Assembly (NCBI GenBank): GCA_947460255.1
Contig: CANHIS010000020.1
Span: forward strand, 1-47,128
Length of the DNA: 47,128 bases
Origin: Bacteroidota bacterium
Lineage (GTDB): Bacteria; Bacteroidota; Bacteroidia; M30B66
Direction of reading: 5' to 3'
Position 1 is the stretch's first letter, and every line of letters begins with the position of its first letter. Positions 19,434 through 27,832 of this stretch are shown one piece after another. The translations under genes and the position numbers were made by a program. A model generated the notes under the pieces. That model searched no databases, was not told where the DNA came from, and worked only from the letters and a program-made list of their open reading frames with translations.

Positions 19434-19868
19434 TAGCCTTTTAAAATCTGAAAACTTGATCTAATTGATTTTACAATTGCCCTGGGGAAACTTGCGATAA
19501 TTGGTTTATTGAACTCACTCCTACTCTGTTTTTTGGGTACTTTTTTCATAACAAAAAAGCACCCGAAAAGTCGAGGAAAATTTAATGCTGCCCCGTGCTC
19601 TTAAAAACTTCAAGAAAGACTTACAAACTATCATGTAGGATTTTGTTGTCTTTCTAAGCAGTTTGGAATTCACCCCTGCGCACCCTCGCGCATTTTCCAA
19701 AGCCACCGCTCTTTGGATCTCGGTAAAGGTGTTTTTTTGGGTGGCAAGTTGGGCATGCAATCAAGTCAGAGAATTGAAATACATGCCATCAAAAATGTCC
19801 TGCGGAACACTAGCGATAAAAATGATTGATAAAAAAGATAAATTTGAATAAATTAAATTGATGTTATC
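19434..19868. other. intergenic repeats
   Basis: About 435 bp of repeat-like DNA after the VCBS gene. It holds a diverged CAAGTG-type hairpin near 19470, the second ACTTTTTTCATAAC-type repeat (19533-19600), a GC-richer block (about 19670-19760) and another TGTCCTGCGGAACAC copy near 19795. The minus-strand open frame across 19521-19760 follows repeat DNA and is not called. Confidence 0.5.
19533..19600. repeat. second copy of ACTTTTTTCATAAC repeat
   Basis: GGGTACTTTTTTCATAAC, AAAAAAGCACCCG, AAAAGTCGAGGAAAAT and AATGCTGCCCCG occur in the same order as in 12911-12985. The centre is an imperfect palindrome (GTACTTTTTT with AAAAAAGCAC). Confidence 0.5.
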
Positions 19869-20027
19869 TTGAAAAATTCTGAAATAAAGGAAATTCGAAA
19901 TCAAATAATTGAGGCCATGAAAATTTCAGCTCAGAAATTGATTGCTAAAAAGAAAAGTTTAGGCCAAAGTATTGTTATTAGTGAAGATGGCAAAATTCAA
20001 GTTATTGAAGGCAATGATTTGAATTAG
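19869..20027 (+). CDS. small cassette-like ORF, about 52 residues, unknown
   Basis: The reading frame runs from a TTG at 19869 (no ATG upstream in frame before a TAA at 19854) to a TAG at 20025. The product is basic and helical in its first two thirds, with KISAQKLIAKKKSLGQS followed by a short strand-like tail (IVISEDGKIQVIEG). I do not know the family. An attC-like repeat begins right after the stop in the same orientation, which supports a real cassette gene. An internal ATG at 19917 would give only about 36 residues. Confidence 0.5.
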   Translation: MKNSEIKEIRNQIIEAMKISAQKLIAKKKSLGQSIVISEDGKIQVIEGNDLN

Positions 20028-20032
20028 ATTAT

Positions 20033-20163
20033 AAGGTCAGCCGGCAAAAGCAGATTTCGTCATGTGCACTTGGGAAAATCAAGTTGCTAGGAGATTTACG
20101 TTTCATTTGATACATTGTAGCACTTAAACCCACGCTGCACTATGCCTCAAAACGCCATTAGCT
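20033..20163 (+). repeat. attC-like palindromic repeat, plus orientation
   Basis: It starts 5 bp past the stop of the small ORF. The conserved centre is clear (AATCAAGTTGCTAGGAGATT, then CATTTGATACATT), with tail ACCCACGCTGCA and an end CGCCATTAGCT. The first core is poorly conserved. Orientation is opposite to that of the 24.7-38.1 kb copies and matches the plus-strand gene. Confidence 0.6.
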
Positions 20164-20238
20164 AGCATAACTGCCATCAATGGAATATCTACTTAAAACC
20201 CAAAAAATAAAGTAATACGAAATCAAATTTAAATCAGT

Positions 20239-20736
20239 ATGAAGACAGAGCATCAGTATAGTGCAACAATTAAGTGGACTGGAAACAATGGAACAGGAAC
20301 AGATAATTATAAAAATTATCAGAGAAGCCATCAGATATTAATAGAAAATAAATCGATTACTTTGGGTTCGTCAGACTCTGCATTTAGAGGTGATAAAACA
20401 AAACACAATCCAGAAGATTTATTGGTCGCTTCATTGTCTTCTTGTCACATGCTTTGGTATTTACATTTGTGTTCAGAAGCAGGTGTTATAGTTCTGGAGT
20501 ATGAAGACAACGCAACAGGTACGATGACTGAAACAAAAAATGGAGGTGGGAAATTTACCGAGGTAACACTTAATCCAATTGTAATTGTAAAGGAACCTTC
20601 AATTTTTGATAAAGCCATTGAATTACATCAAAAAGCAAACGAATTGTGTTTTATTGCAAATTCTGTAAATTTCCCGGTTCACCACAAACCTACTATTCAA
20701 GTAATTAACGACCATGACAATCAAGAAAATCATTGA
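20239..20736 (+). CDS. OsmC-family protein (peroxide-reducing thiol enzyme relative)
   Basis: This 165-residue cytoplasmic protein of the OsmC/Ohr superfamily includes members that reduce organic hydroperoxides with two cysteines. Both expected cysteines are present: C69 in LVASLSSCHMLWYLHLC and C137 in ANELCFIANSVNFPVHHKP. The layout, with an N-terminal beta region, a central helix at the first Cys and C-terminal KPTIQV, fits. It lacks the exact Ohr motifs, so the YhfA/OsmC branch is likelier. It overlaps the downstream DUF2834 gene by 23 bp. The pair sits between two attC-like repeats in one orientation, like a two-gene cassette. Confidence 0.85.
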   Translation: MKTEHQYSATIKWTGNNGTGTDNYKNYQRSHQILIENKSITLGSSDSAFRGDKTKHNPEDLLVASLSSCHMLWYLHLCSEAGVIVLEYEDNATGTMTETKNGGGKFTEVTLNPIVIVKEPSIFDKAIELHQKANELCFIANSVNFPVHHKPTIQVINDHDNQENH

Positions 20737-21067
20737 TAACAAGCATTATTTCTATCTTCTACTAACATTAATTGGTGGCGGATTTACCTTTTATTATGCC
20801 ATGCTTGGTATAATTGAGCATAAAGGAAAATTCGACAGTATAGAATTCATTACCAGTACCTGGACAAATAATTACTATGCTAAAAGCTTAACCTTAGATT
20901 TTTGGACAGGAGCAATAGCTGGAACATTTTTCATTGTTTTGGAGGGCTTTCGTTTAAAAATGAAACGAATTTGGTTGTATATAATCTTAACCATTTTTGT
21001 TGCATTTGCTTTCGGTTTCCCATTGTTCTTATACATAAGAGAGCTTCATTTAAAAAGAAAATCCTGA
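20714..21067 (+). CDS. DUF2834-type membrane protein
   Basis: This 117-residue protein has about three hydrophobic helices (residues 13-33, 59-79, 85-108) and the LDFWTGAIAGTFFIVLEGFR pattern that I associate with DUF2834. It ends in a basic tail, LHLKRKS. The function of the family is unknown. Its start lies inside the OsmC gene (23-bp overlap), so it is translationally coupled and probably part of the same cassette. Confidence 0.65.
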   Translation: MTIKKIIDNKHYFYLLLTLIGGGFTFYYAMLGIIEHKGKFDSIEFITSTWTNNYYAKSLTLDFWTGAIAGTFFIVLEGFRLKMKRIWLYIILTIFVAFAFGFPLFLYIRELHLKRKS

Positions 21068-21111
21068 TTCGATTAATTTATCTAGGCTATAAACATTTTG
21101 AAAAGCAGTAG

Positions 21112-21242
21112 AGACTTATGCAAGCCAGAAAAGCGATTTTCGCTACGCAGACATAGGAAGATCAAGCTGCTTGGAGATCTCTATGCATTGTGATACATTA
21201 GAGATCTGATTGATGCTTAGCTTAAACTGCATTCAGTTATTG
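21112..21242 (+). repeat. attC-like palindromic repeat, plus orientation
   Basis: It follows the OsmC/DUF2834 pair by about 45 bp. The centre ATCAAGCTGCTTGGAGATC and GTGATACATTAGAG are conserved. It ends in CAGTTATTGC, close to the GTTATGC-like cores of the array. The next gene starts 45 nt later. Confidence 0.65.
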
Positions 21243-21287
21243 CAAATTACCAGTGAAAACCAATTAATAATAAACTAATAAATAAAT

Positions 21288-22697
21288 ATGAAACACCTTT
21301 TTCTACTTGTAATCATTTTAATTTCTCAATTAACTTTTGCACAAACAAACCCATATGCTGAAGTGGTAAACTACTACAACAGCGAAAAGAATTTTAATGG
21401 TGCGGTTCTGGTTGCAACAAATGGACAGATAGATTACTTGGCTGGAATAGGTGTATCGAACAGACAGTCAGGGACAAACATGAGCCCGAAAACGAAGTTT
21501 AAAATTGCTTCAATCACCAAAACGTTTACAGCTGTTCTTATTTTACAACTTTATCAGCAAGGTAAAATCGATTTGAAAGCAAATTTTGGAAAGTACTTCC
21601 CAGGATACAAGGGTGAAGCCAAAGACAAAGTAACTATCGAACAGTTGCTTACTTACAGCTCTGGCATTCCGAATATGGTAGAGAATTTAGGAATGAGGCC
21701 TTATCAGGAACCTCTAACACTTGATGAATTTATAGATAAATATTGCAGCGGTAATTTAGTGTTCACGCCAGGAGAAAAAAGCTATTACAGCAATACCGAA
21801 TACACCATATTGCACAAGATCATTGAGAATGTTTCCCAAAAATCTTATGCGCGTCTATTGCAAGAGAACATTCTAACGCCGCTAAAAATGGAGAACACTG
21901 GCTTGCTAAACTCAAAAGATATCATTGCAGGCCTTACAAGTTCTTATACCATTCAAGATTCTACCAAACAAATCACTTCCGACGAACCTCATTTCATAGA
22001 GAACTATTTTGGTTCGGCAGCGATGTACTCAACGGTTGAGGATTTACTCAAGTTTAACAATGCCATTTTCGATTACAGTTTATTCAACGAGGCTACCACT
22101 GAGTTAATGCTTAAGCCCAATACAAAATTAGATGGTGCAGCCTTAGGCGGATTGTGGTATTCGGATGGTTATGGCATATTGAACAAGCCTTTTATCTACA
22201 GAACTGGCGGCCTTTTAGGTTCTTGTTCCAATTGGATACATTCTATTGACGATAAAAAAACGATCATTGTGTTTAACAATACCGACGGAACAAATCTGTA
22301 TGAATTTTCGGAGCAATTGTATCTGGTAAGCACAGGACAAAAAGCAACAACACCATCAATTAAAAAACAAGAAAATAGCAGCAATGCACAAAACCTCGAT
22401 CAAGTGAAAGGTACTTGGCAGCTCGACCTTCGCCCCGACCCCAACAGCGAACCCTATTTGAAAGATTTTATCCTCACTCCAACCAAAGACAAGGAATTTG
22501 AAGGTGAATTCTATGGATCTAAATTCACAGGTGGTTACTTGAACACCGATTGGGAAAACATCTATTTTGCCTTCACCACCGGCGACAAAGACAACATCTA
22601 TTACCATTCAGGGTACATAACGAACAACAAGATATACGGCATCTCATACAGTGAAGGCCGAAAATTCACTTCCCACTGGACTGGCATCAAAAAATAA
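21288..22697 (+). CDS. serine hydrolase of the beta-lactamase/penicillin-binding fold
   Basis: This 469-residue exported enzyme has a signal peptide ending in FAQ. It carries the class C beta-lactamase/DD-peptidase motifs: S75-I-T-K78 (nucleophile and general base), YYSNTEY (the Tyr-x-Asn motif), and RTGG near residue 305 in place of the KTG box. A C-terminal domain of about 120 residues (QVKGTWQLDLRPD onward) looks like a lipocalin-like barrel seen in related esterases. This family also includes esterases and D-aminopeptidases, so antibiotic resistance should not be assumed. It starts 45 nt after an attC-like repeat but is not followed by one. Confidence 0.85.
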   Translation: MKHLFLLVIILISQLTFAQTNPYAEVVNYYNSEKNFNGAVLVATNGQIDYLAGIGVSNRQSGTNMSPKTKFKIASITKTFTAVLILQLYQQGKIDLKANFGKYFPGYKGEAKDKVTIEQLLTYSSGIPNMVENLGMRPYQEPLTLDEFIDKYCSGNLVFTPGEKSYYSNTEYTILHKIIENVSQKSYARLLQENILTPLKMENTGLLNSKDIIAGLTSSYTIQDSTKQITSDEPHFIENYFGSAAMYSTVEDLLKFNNAIFDYSLFNEATTELMLKPNTKLDGAALGGLWYSDGYGILNKPFIYRTGGLLGSCSNWIHSIDDKKTIIVFNNTDGTNLYEFSEQLYLVSTGQKATTPSIKKQENSSNAQNLDQVKGTWQLDLRPDPNSEPYLKDFILTPTKDKEFEGEFYGSKFTGGYLNTDWENIYFAFTTGDKDNIYYHSGYITNNKIYGISYSEGRKFTSHWTGIKK

Positions 22698-23083
22698 GCA
22701 CGGCTTTTAAAACTGCATAGCCTTTTCGAATTCTCCCGAATGACCAAAGACTGGGAATTTGTAATTCAAATGACTTATAGCGCCAAGCCTTATGAAAAGT
22801 AGGAACTGATGAAGCGGTTTGCTTTGTACCCTCTTTTCAGAAAATTAAAAACCCCGTACAGGTTTTGTACAGGGTTTTCAGAATATTGAAAAAGGGGTAC
22901 AGGCGTGTTTTGATATGCCATTAACAAAACCTAGATTTCTTAAGACGCAACCTTTTAATGCATTGCCGTTTATCTCGGGAAGCTAAGCCTAATTAAAACA
23001 CATCAAAGCGAACAAAGAACACCTAACAATATGACGAGTACTAGAGCTTCAAACTCCCGCTTAATGATAAGCGCAAGGACATA
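22698..23083. other. convergent intergenic region with terminator
   Basis: About 385 bp between the plus-strand hydrolase and the minus-strand T9SS gene, which end towards each other. It holds one strong hairpin (22848-22878); the rest shows no gene or attC-like repeat. Confidence 0.55.
22848..22878. terminator. strong hairpin, likely bidirectional terminator
   Basis: AAAACCCCGTAC pairs with GTACAGGGTTTT across a 7-nt loop (one mismatch). It has A-rich and T-rich flanks and lies between convergent genes. Confidence 0.7.
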
Positions 23084-23731
23084 CTATTCCTTCACTACTT
23101 TAAATACATTTCCTAAATTATTACCAATTTTAATTAAATACATTCCTTTAGAAAAACTACTCATATCAACGGACGTGCTTTCAGACATTAGCTTTCCCGT
23201 AAGCATTAACTTGCCTGTAAAATCATATACAAAGAAGCTGTTTCCAACTTGGCTTAGTTTTGTTTGAATTTGAACCTGATCTACTGCCGGGTTGGGATAA
23301 ATGGAAATTTTATCTAATCGTTGAGACAATTGAGCAGAAGCTGTGTTTTCGCCGAATACTAACAAGCATGTATCGTTATTTAAATTCTCGTCACCATATA
23401 CAAATGCTATTGTTAATGGCTCACAAGCTAAAGATCCACTCATGGTGATTGGATAAGCTAAGGTTGATTGCCCCACTTGACCAAAAACAAAAATATCTCC
23501 AGTCGCTACAGTATCTCCATTGCAGTCGAGTACTGCTGCAACAAATGGGTAATTAATGAAAACACTTTCCGCTGCATTAAATTGAATGCTCACAGAATAC
23601 TCGTTTGGGTTAAGCGTATCTGGATTTACTTCTATCACAGAAAAATCAGAGCAATTCGCCAATTGCCCCCAAAATGTGGAACAGCTGTTTAAAATGATAA
23701 ACACTGTAAGAATGAAGGATTTATTTTTCAT
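23084..23731 (-). CDS. T9SS-secreted protein of unknown function
   Basis: This 215-residue protein has a signal peptide (MKNKSFILTVFIILNSC), a single beta-sandwich-like domain of about 110 residues with two Cys-containing turns (LDCNGDTVATGD, SLACEPLTIAF), and a C-terminal type A sorting domain (ISIYPNPAVDQVQIQT, then FSKGMYLIKIG). It is predicted to be exported by the type IX system. No function is recognised. It lies 110 bp past the AraC-type gene on the same strand. Confidence 0.7.
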   Translation of the reverse strand: MKNKSFILTVFIILNSCSTFWGQLANCSDFSVIEVNPDTLNPNEYSVSIQFNAAESVFINYPFVAAVLDCNGDTVATGDIFVFGQVGQSTLAYPITMSGSLACEPLTIAFVYGDENLNNDTCLLVFGENTASAQLSQRLDKISIYPNPAVDQVQIQTKLSQVGNSFFVYDFTGKLMLTGKLMSESTSVDMSSFSKGMYLIKIGNNLGNVFKVVKE

Positions 23732-23840
23732 AATCTTTTCAATTTTAAATGAAGGAAATTAATCGGCTTTCCGGCTTGCCTTTTTTGTTGAGACAAAGCT
23801 AATCTTAATGATTTGAGCAGATGTTTTGAAAAACCGACAA

Positions 23841-24725
23841 TTACTTATGAATTCCAGCCAATTGTTTGGTCAACTCTAAAGGGGCTAATCCTGTTTTGGA
23901 TTTTATAAAGCTTGAAAATGAAGCTGGTGAATCAAAACCAAGCTGATAGGCTATTTCCTTGTGTGCTCTGTCTTCAAACAACATTAAACGTTTCGCTTCA
24001 AGCAAAACTCTGTTGTGTATGACTTGCAGCGGACTCAATCCAGTATGCTTTTTTGTTGCTTCAGCAAGTTTCTTCTCGGTTGTGCCAAGATTATCAATAT
24101 AAAATTGAACGCCTACATTTTCTGAATAATGTGCTTCTATTAAAAGATAGAAATCAATTAATAACTTCTTTACAGGATTCTTTTCGGAATTATCTTGTAA
24201 ATCACTATTGTCAAGCATTATTGAAATTATACTTTGCAGCAAATGAGTTACAACTTGATTGTTAGCATCGTCTTTTCTAACAAGATACTTTCTCAACACA
24301 TTGATGAGCAATTGAATTTCGTCAAATAAATCTGGTCGTTCTTCAAATATTATTGCTGATTTTTCATAAAACAAAAGCTGCCTTAAAGATGCACGCAATT
24401 CGGTTGATTCAACACGGTCTTCCGTAAATTGAAAAACAGTGCCTGATGCATTATTCCTGTTCATTAAATGAATTTGCTGCGGACAAATAATATAACAGCT
24501 GTAGTCTCTTCCAGGATAATTTATAAAATCAATCAACTGATTACATCCACCGTCTTGTATGAGTATAATTTCGAAATATGTATGTCGATGCTCTCTTTTA
24601 AAATCATAGGGATTGGTATGATCAAGTGGCAAAATATTAATTTGCATTGAACCATTGTCAAGAGAATGTAAGGGAAGGATTCCCTTCTCTGTTTTCTTTG
24701 ATTTTGTATGATTCGTTTCTTTCAT
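23841..24725 (-). CDS. AraC-family transcriptional regulator
   Basis: This 294-residue regulator has an N-terminal cupin-like sensing domain (HRHTYFEIILIQDGGCNQLIDF) and a C-terminal double helix-turn-helix. The latter shows the usual signature: LSPLQVIHNRVLLEAKRLML, then KEIAYQLGFDSPASFSSFIK and TGLAPLE. The effector is not known. The start codon at 24725 is 32 nt past the edge of the attC-like repeat at 24757, as for cassette genes, but no such repeat follows its stop. It may therefore be the gene flanking the array, or its last cassette with a lost site. Confidence 0.87.
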   Translation of the reverse strand: MKETNHTKSKKTEKGILPLHSLDNGSMQINILPLDHTNPYDFKREHRHTYFEIILIQDGGCNQLIDFINYPGRDYSCYIICPQQIHLMNRNNASGTVFQFTEDRVESTELRASLRQLLFYEKSAIIFEERPDLFDEIQLLINVLRKYLVRKDDANNQVVTHLLQSIISIMLDNSDLQDNSEKNPVKKLLIDFYLLIEAHYSENVGVQFYIDNLGTTEKKLAEATKKHTGLSPLQVIHNRVLLEAKRLMLFEDRAHKEIAYQLGFDSPASFSSFIKSKTGLAPLELTKQLAGIHK

Positions 24726-24756
24726 TCAGTGATTAAAGTTTATCTATTTAGGTTGC

Positions 24757-24887
24757 TCTAAATCTTTAATGGCTTTGCGCATCCCAGATTTCAGAGTCTG
24801 CATCAAAAGTAAGGTAAACTTCCTAGCAACTTGATGGCCTTTAGCACCTCAAATGTACGCGTTGTGCAAAACCGCAGTTTTAGTTAT
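24757..24887 (-). repeat. attC-like repeat after barrel gene (array end)
   Basis: Minus-strand reading: AAATAACT core at the barrel gene's stop codon, arm GCGGTTTTGCACAACGCG, centre CATCAAGTTGCTAGGAAG and TTTTGATGCA, arm ATGCGCAAAGCC, and end GATTTAGAGC (diverged from GTTRRRY). Confidence 0.7.
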
Positions 24888-25559
24888 TTATTGTTTTGTG
24901 AGTGCACATTTCATTCCTATCGTTAAATTCATTCCGTTATGTTGTAATTTACTATTTGCAAGGTAGTCGGAATTTGAAATTGTCGTAAAGCTATATTGAT
25001 ATGAAAACGAGGTAAACAACCAATATCGGCCACCAAATTTATAACCACCACCAATTTCAACTAAACCCGCAAAATCGAATTTCGAAGCACGATTGGTCAC
25101 GTCAAAAGTTTCTTTTCCCGATAACTTTCCGACGGTGTCGAAAACTGGTATTGTTGTCTTGGCGTCAACGAGCAAGGATGGAATAACTCCGATATTTGTA
25201 AACCCATAAAACTTAGTTCCAATATTTAATCCAGTCTTTATTGGAAGTGAAACGTAGTCATAGTTGAAAGTCATAATAAATATTTCACCTGTTGGGTTTC
25301 CTAAATTGTCGGTGAATACAATGTCGTTTGAAAAACCCCGCTGATTGTAAATCAAGTCAGCACCAATTGAAAAATGTTTCTTAATTAAAAATTCGTAGGT
25401 CAGTCCCGCAGTCAGACCTGTCCTTGAGTAGTTTTGACTTGAAAAATTACTCGAAGTAATATTTGTCGAGTTAGCACCACCCTTCAATCCAATAAGGTGA
25501 TTTTGTCCAGCAACTTTTATAGTTGAGAATGTCAAAATGATTAATACTATAATTTTCAT
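24888..25559 (-). CDS. outer-membrane beta-barrel (PorT-type) protein, cassette gene
   Basis: This 223-residue protein has a signal peptide ending VAGQ and strand-rich sequence through to the end (LIGLKGGANSTNI, then LTAGLTYEFLIKKHFSIGADL and GMNLTIGMKCAL). This is the outer-membrane beta-barrel/PorT-type pattern of Bacteroidota. Its ligand is unknown. The stop codon abuts the attC-like repeat at 24757-24887, and the start is about 30 nt from the preceding repeat, leaving no room for much of a promoter. Confidence 0.75.
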   Translation of the reverse strand: MKIIVLIILTFSTIKVAGQNHLIGLKGGANSTNITSSNFSSQNYSRTGLTAGLTYEFLIKKHFSIGADLIYNQRGFSNDIVFTDNLGNPTGEIFIMTFNYDYVSLPIKTGLNIGTKFYGFTNIGVIPSLLVDAKTTIPVFDTVGKLSGKETFDVTNRASKFDFAGLVEIGGGYKFGGRYWLFTSFSYQYSFTTISNSDYLANSKLQHNGMNLTIGMKCALTKQ

Positions 25560-25589
25560 TGTCAGTAGTTATTTGATTTCATTTTATAA

Positions 25590-25718
25590 TTGGCTATAAT
25601 GGTCCACTGCTTAGCGTAGCTAATGCATCAATGCATCAAAAGTAACGGCAATCTCCATGCAATTTGATGACTTATAGAACCACAAATCCGAGCGTTGAAA
25701 AATATCGCTTTATGTGGC
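25590..25718 (-). repeat. attC-like repeat after OmpA-domain gene
   Basis: Minus-strand reading: GCCACAT core, CAACGC, centre GTCATCAAATTGCATGGAG and CTTTTGATGCATT, ending in GCCAATT. Cores and arms are weaker than in other copies but the centre is clear. Confidence 0.6.
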
Positions 25719-25731
25719 ATGTTACTTTCAT

Positions 25732-26205
25732 TTAGCGAACCATGGTCACTTTAAATTCTATTCGTCGATTAATGGCATGTGCATTTTCCGATTTACTAAT
25801 GTCCATATTTTCAATTGTCTTTTCATCAATAATTGGTTTAGTTTTCCAATATCCTTTGGCTGACAATCTATCAGACTCGATCCCTTTAGAAATGAGATAA
25901 TTCACAATACTTTCAGCTCTTCGCTGATCAAAACGAAGGCTGGATTTATCACTTGCTCTTGCATCAACGTGCACACCAACTTCGATTTCGAGTTGGTTAT
26001 TTAATTTCAAAAAATCTGCAATGCTGTCTAAATACAAAAAACTTTCGGGCCGCAAAACAGACGAATTCAGTTCAAAGCAAACGCAATTAGTGACTCTATA
26101 AACATTGCCAACTAGAAATTTGGTATCACTTAGCTTATAAGTTTGTCCATTTGCAAAATTTGACAGAAAAAGCAGCCCTAGAAATACAATAATTGATCTG
26201 AGCAT
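25732..26205 (-). CDS. OmpA-C-terminal-domain protein, cassette gene
   Basis: This roughly 157-residue periplasmic protein starts at the ATG at 26205, which opens a signal peptide (MLRSIIVFLGLLFLSNF). The longer frame to 26295 would read through the attC-like repeat, so it is rejected; an ATG at 26226 is a weaker alternative. The body is an OmpA-like peptidoglycan-binding domain with FELNSSVLRPESFLYLDSIA, VGVHVDARASD, and FDQRRAESIVNYLISKGI then INRRIEFKV. It would tether the envelope to peptidoglycan. It has the compact spacing of the other cassette genes. Confidence 0.8.
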   Translation of the reverse strand: MLRSIIVFLGLLFLSNFANGQTYKLSDTKFLVGNVYRVTNCVCFELNSSVLRPESFLYLDSIADFLKLNNQLEIEVGVHVDARASDKSSLRFDQRRAESIVNYLISKGIESDRLSAKGYWKTKPIIDEKTIENMDISKSENAHAINRRIEFKVTMVR

Positions 26206-26222
26206 TGCTGCTTTAAAATAGT

Positions 26223-26353
26223 ACATAACGTTTTGCTGGATGGATCTGTTCGGGATAGCTGTCTCAAATGTATCAAAGTGAACGGAGATTTCCAATTAAC
26301 TTGATGATCATGAGAACTTGAGATGACTGAATTGCGTTAACCACTTGTTAGCG
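26223..26353 (-). repeat. attC-like repeat after metallopeptidase-like gene
   Basis: Minus-strand reading: CGCTAAC core, arm GTGGTTAACGCAATTC, centre GATCATCAAGTTAATTGG and TTTGATACATTTGAG, and end ACGTTATGT. Length 131 bp. It is about 95 percent identical to the copy at 27698-27828. Confidence 0.78.
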
Positions 26354-26362
26354 GTAGTAATT

Positions 26363-27670
26363 TTATCTTTTTTTAGTTTTAAACTTAATTGAATACGGTA
26401 CTATCCTGTTACCTCCATCTTCTTTTGCGAAATTTGAAATTATTAATTCGTAAGTTTTATTTGGTTGTAGGTCTTCTACTTCAAAAGTGTATCGTTTTTT
26501 GTCATCAGACCAACCAATGTGCTTTTTAATAACCAAGCGCTCTACCCCTTTTGCTTCACCATAATCAATGCTTCTACAACAATTACTCATTGGTTCAGAA
26601 AATTCTATTGTAATTGTTTTGAGTTTGGATGAGACCTTTTTACTTCCGTTTTCAAATTCCACCAATCGTTTAACAGTTGGTCTCATTGATTCGTACTTGA
26701 TTTCGATTTCTTTTATTGTCAATGGTAAAAAGTTCATACCGTCAACCAACTTTGCAAATTTTTCTTCATCGTTATAATCAAGTTCTATCAAGTCTTTAAT
26801 TGCTGCCTTCTTATCTGCTGCATTGTTATAATACCTTTCACAAATTTCATAGCCGATATAGTAGCCTAAATCATTTACTTTTAATTCGTTCTGGTTTTTA
26901 TTCCATATCCAATTCCAAACATCTTCATTTCTGAATATTTCTACCATATATCTTCTCAGAACTTTTTCAGCGTTTTGTTTACCATAAATTACAGGTGGTG
27001 ATAAAGGCTTTTCTGTAATCAAAGTTGAAATAAACTCCGCAACACCTTCTGCTACACAAAGATGTATTATACTTTGATTTTCCCAACTTTTTTGTTGAGT
27101 ATGAATATATTCGTGAATTGTCGTTAGTGGAATGTCATAAGGTGCATATTCTTTAATTGTATTTTTAATACGTTCGGGAAGTTCTTCTAAAACCGCATTT
27201 TTTTGAGCAAGCATAAATTCAGCACCAAGAAGAACTTTGTTGCCATCATAAGTTCCCCCGGTTCTAAATGCACCTATTGAAAAATAAATAGTAGCAGGTT
27301 TAAGTTCTGGATAAATTTCTTTCAACTTATTGAGGTACTTTTCAATTTGCTCTCTATTTTCTAAGATAAATGATGAATTACCTCTGATAGAGTTCCAATA
27401 TTTCGGATAATTTATAATGTTGCTAATAAATTCATAATCCTGATAATGCCTCACAGATATTAAACCTTTTAAACCTTCTGTTGCTTTGTTAATATATAGT
27501 TCGTTTATAATTTTAATTCTTTCTAAACTGTCAGATGATTTATTTATTTGGTCAAAAGCGAACCAAAAATTGTCTATGTCTGAAGTAACAATCTGTTTTT
27601 TGAAGTCTTGTCCAATAATTGTATTATATCCAAGAATCAAAGTAAATATAATATAAGCAATTCTTATCAT
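26363..27670 (-). CDS. HExxH metallopeptidase-like protein with Ig-like domain, cassette gene
   Basis: This 435-residue exported protein (signal peptide ending IIGQ) has a zinc-peptidase motif H186-E-Y-I-H190 followed by VAEGVAEF (E208 and E212 are candidate third ligands). That is the gluzincin arrangement. Residues about 330-432 form an SbsA/Big_5-like Ig domain (LKTITIEFSEPM, then DLQPNKTYELIISN). The substrate is unknown. The gene lies between two almost identical attC-like repeats, 9 bp from the downstream one and 28 nt from the upstream one, so it is a textbook single-gene cassette in layout. A true peptidase role is likely but unproven. Confidence 0.72.
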   Translation of the reverse strand: MIRIAYIIFTLILGYNTIIGQDFKKQIVTSDIDNFWFAFDQINKSSDSLERIKIINELYINKATEGLKGLISVRHYQDYEFISNIINYPKYWNSIRGNSSFILENREQIEKYLNKLKEIYPELKPATIYFSIGAFRTGGTYDGNKVLLGAEFMLAQKNAVLEELPERIKNTIKEYAPYDIPLTTIHEYIHTQQKSWENQSIIHLCVAEGVAEFISTLITEKPLSPPVIYGKQNAEKVLRRYMVEIFRNEDVWNWIWNKNQNELKVNDLGYYIGYEICERYYNNAADKKAAIKDLIELDYNDEEKFAKLVDGMNFLPLTIKEIEIKYESMRPTVKRLVEFENGSKKVSSKLKTITIEFSEPMSNCCRSIDYGEAKGVERLVIKKHIGWSDDKKRYTFEVEDLQPNKTYELIISNFAKEDGGNRIVPYSIKFKTKKR

Positions 27671-27697
27671 CTATTCTGTGGTTGTAGTGAGTATCAC

Positions 27698-27828
27698 CGC
27701 AAACGTTTTGCTGGATGGAGCTGTTCGGGAAAGCTGTCTCAAATGTATCAAAGTGAACGGAGATTTCCAATTAACTTGATGATTATGAGAACTTCAGATG
27801 ACTGAATTGCGTTGACCAGTTGTTAGAA
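27698..27828 (-). repeat. attC-like repeat after MORN-repeat gene
   Basis: Minus-strand reading: TTCTAAC core four bases past the stop of the gene, arm ACTGGTCAACGCAATTC, the same centre as 26223-26353, and end ACGTTTGCG. Length 131 bp. Confidence 0.78.
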
Positions 27829-27832
27829 GTAG

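Noticed and set aside
19521-19760. Minus-strand open frame of 79 residues
   Set aside because: It lies wholly in dispersed repeat DNA and has no domain or signal peptide.
22826-22905. Copy of the 56-bp hairpin unit after the 21288-22697 gene
   Set aside because: GTACAGG and TTTTCAGAA resemble the 31431 array, but the outer arms do not pair well. Only the inner terminator is supported.
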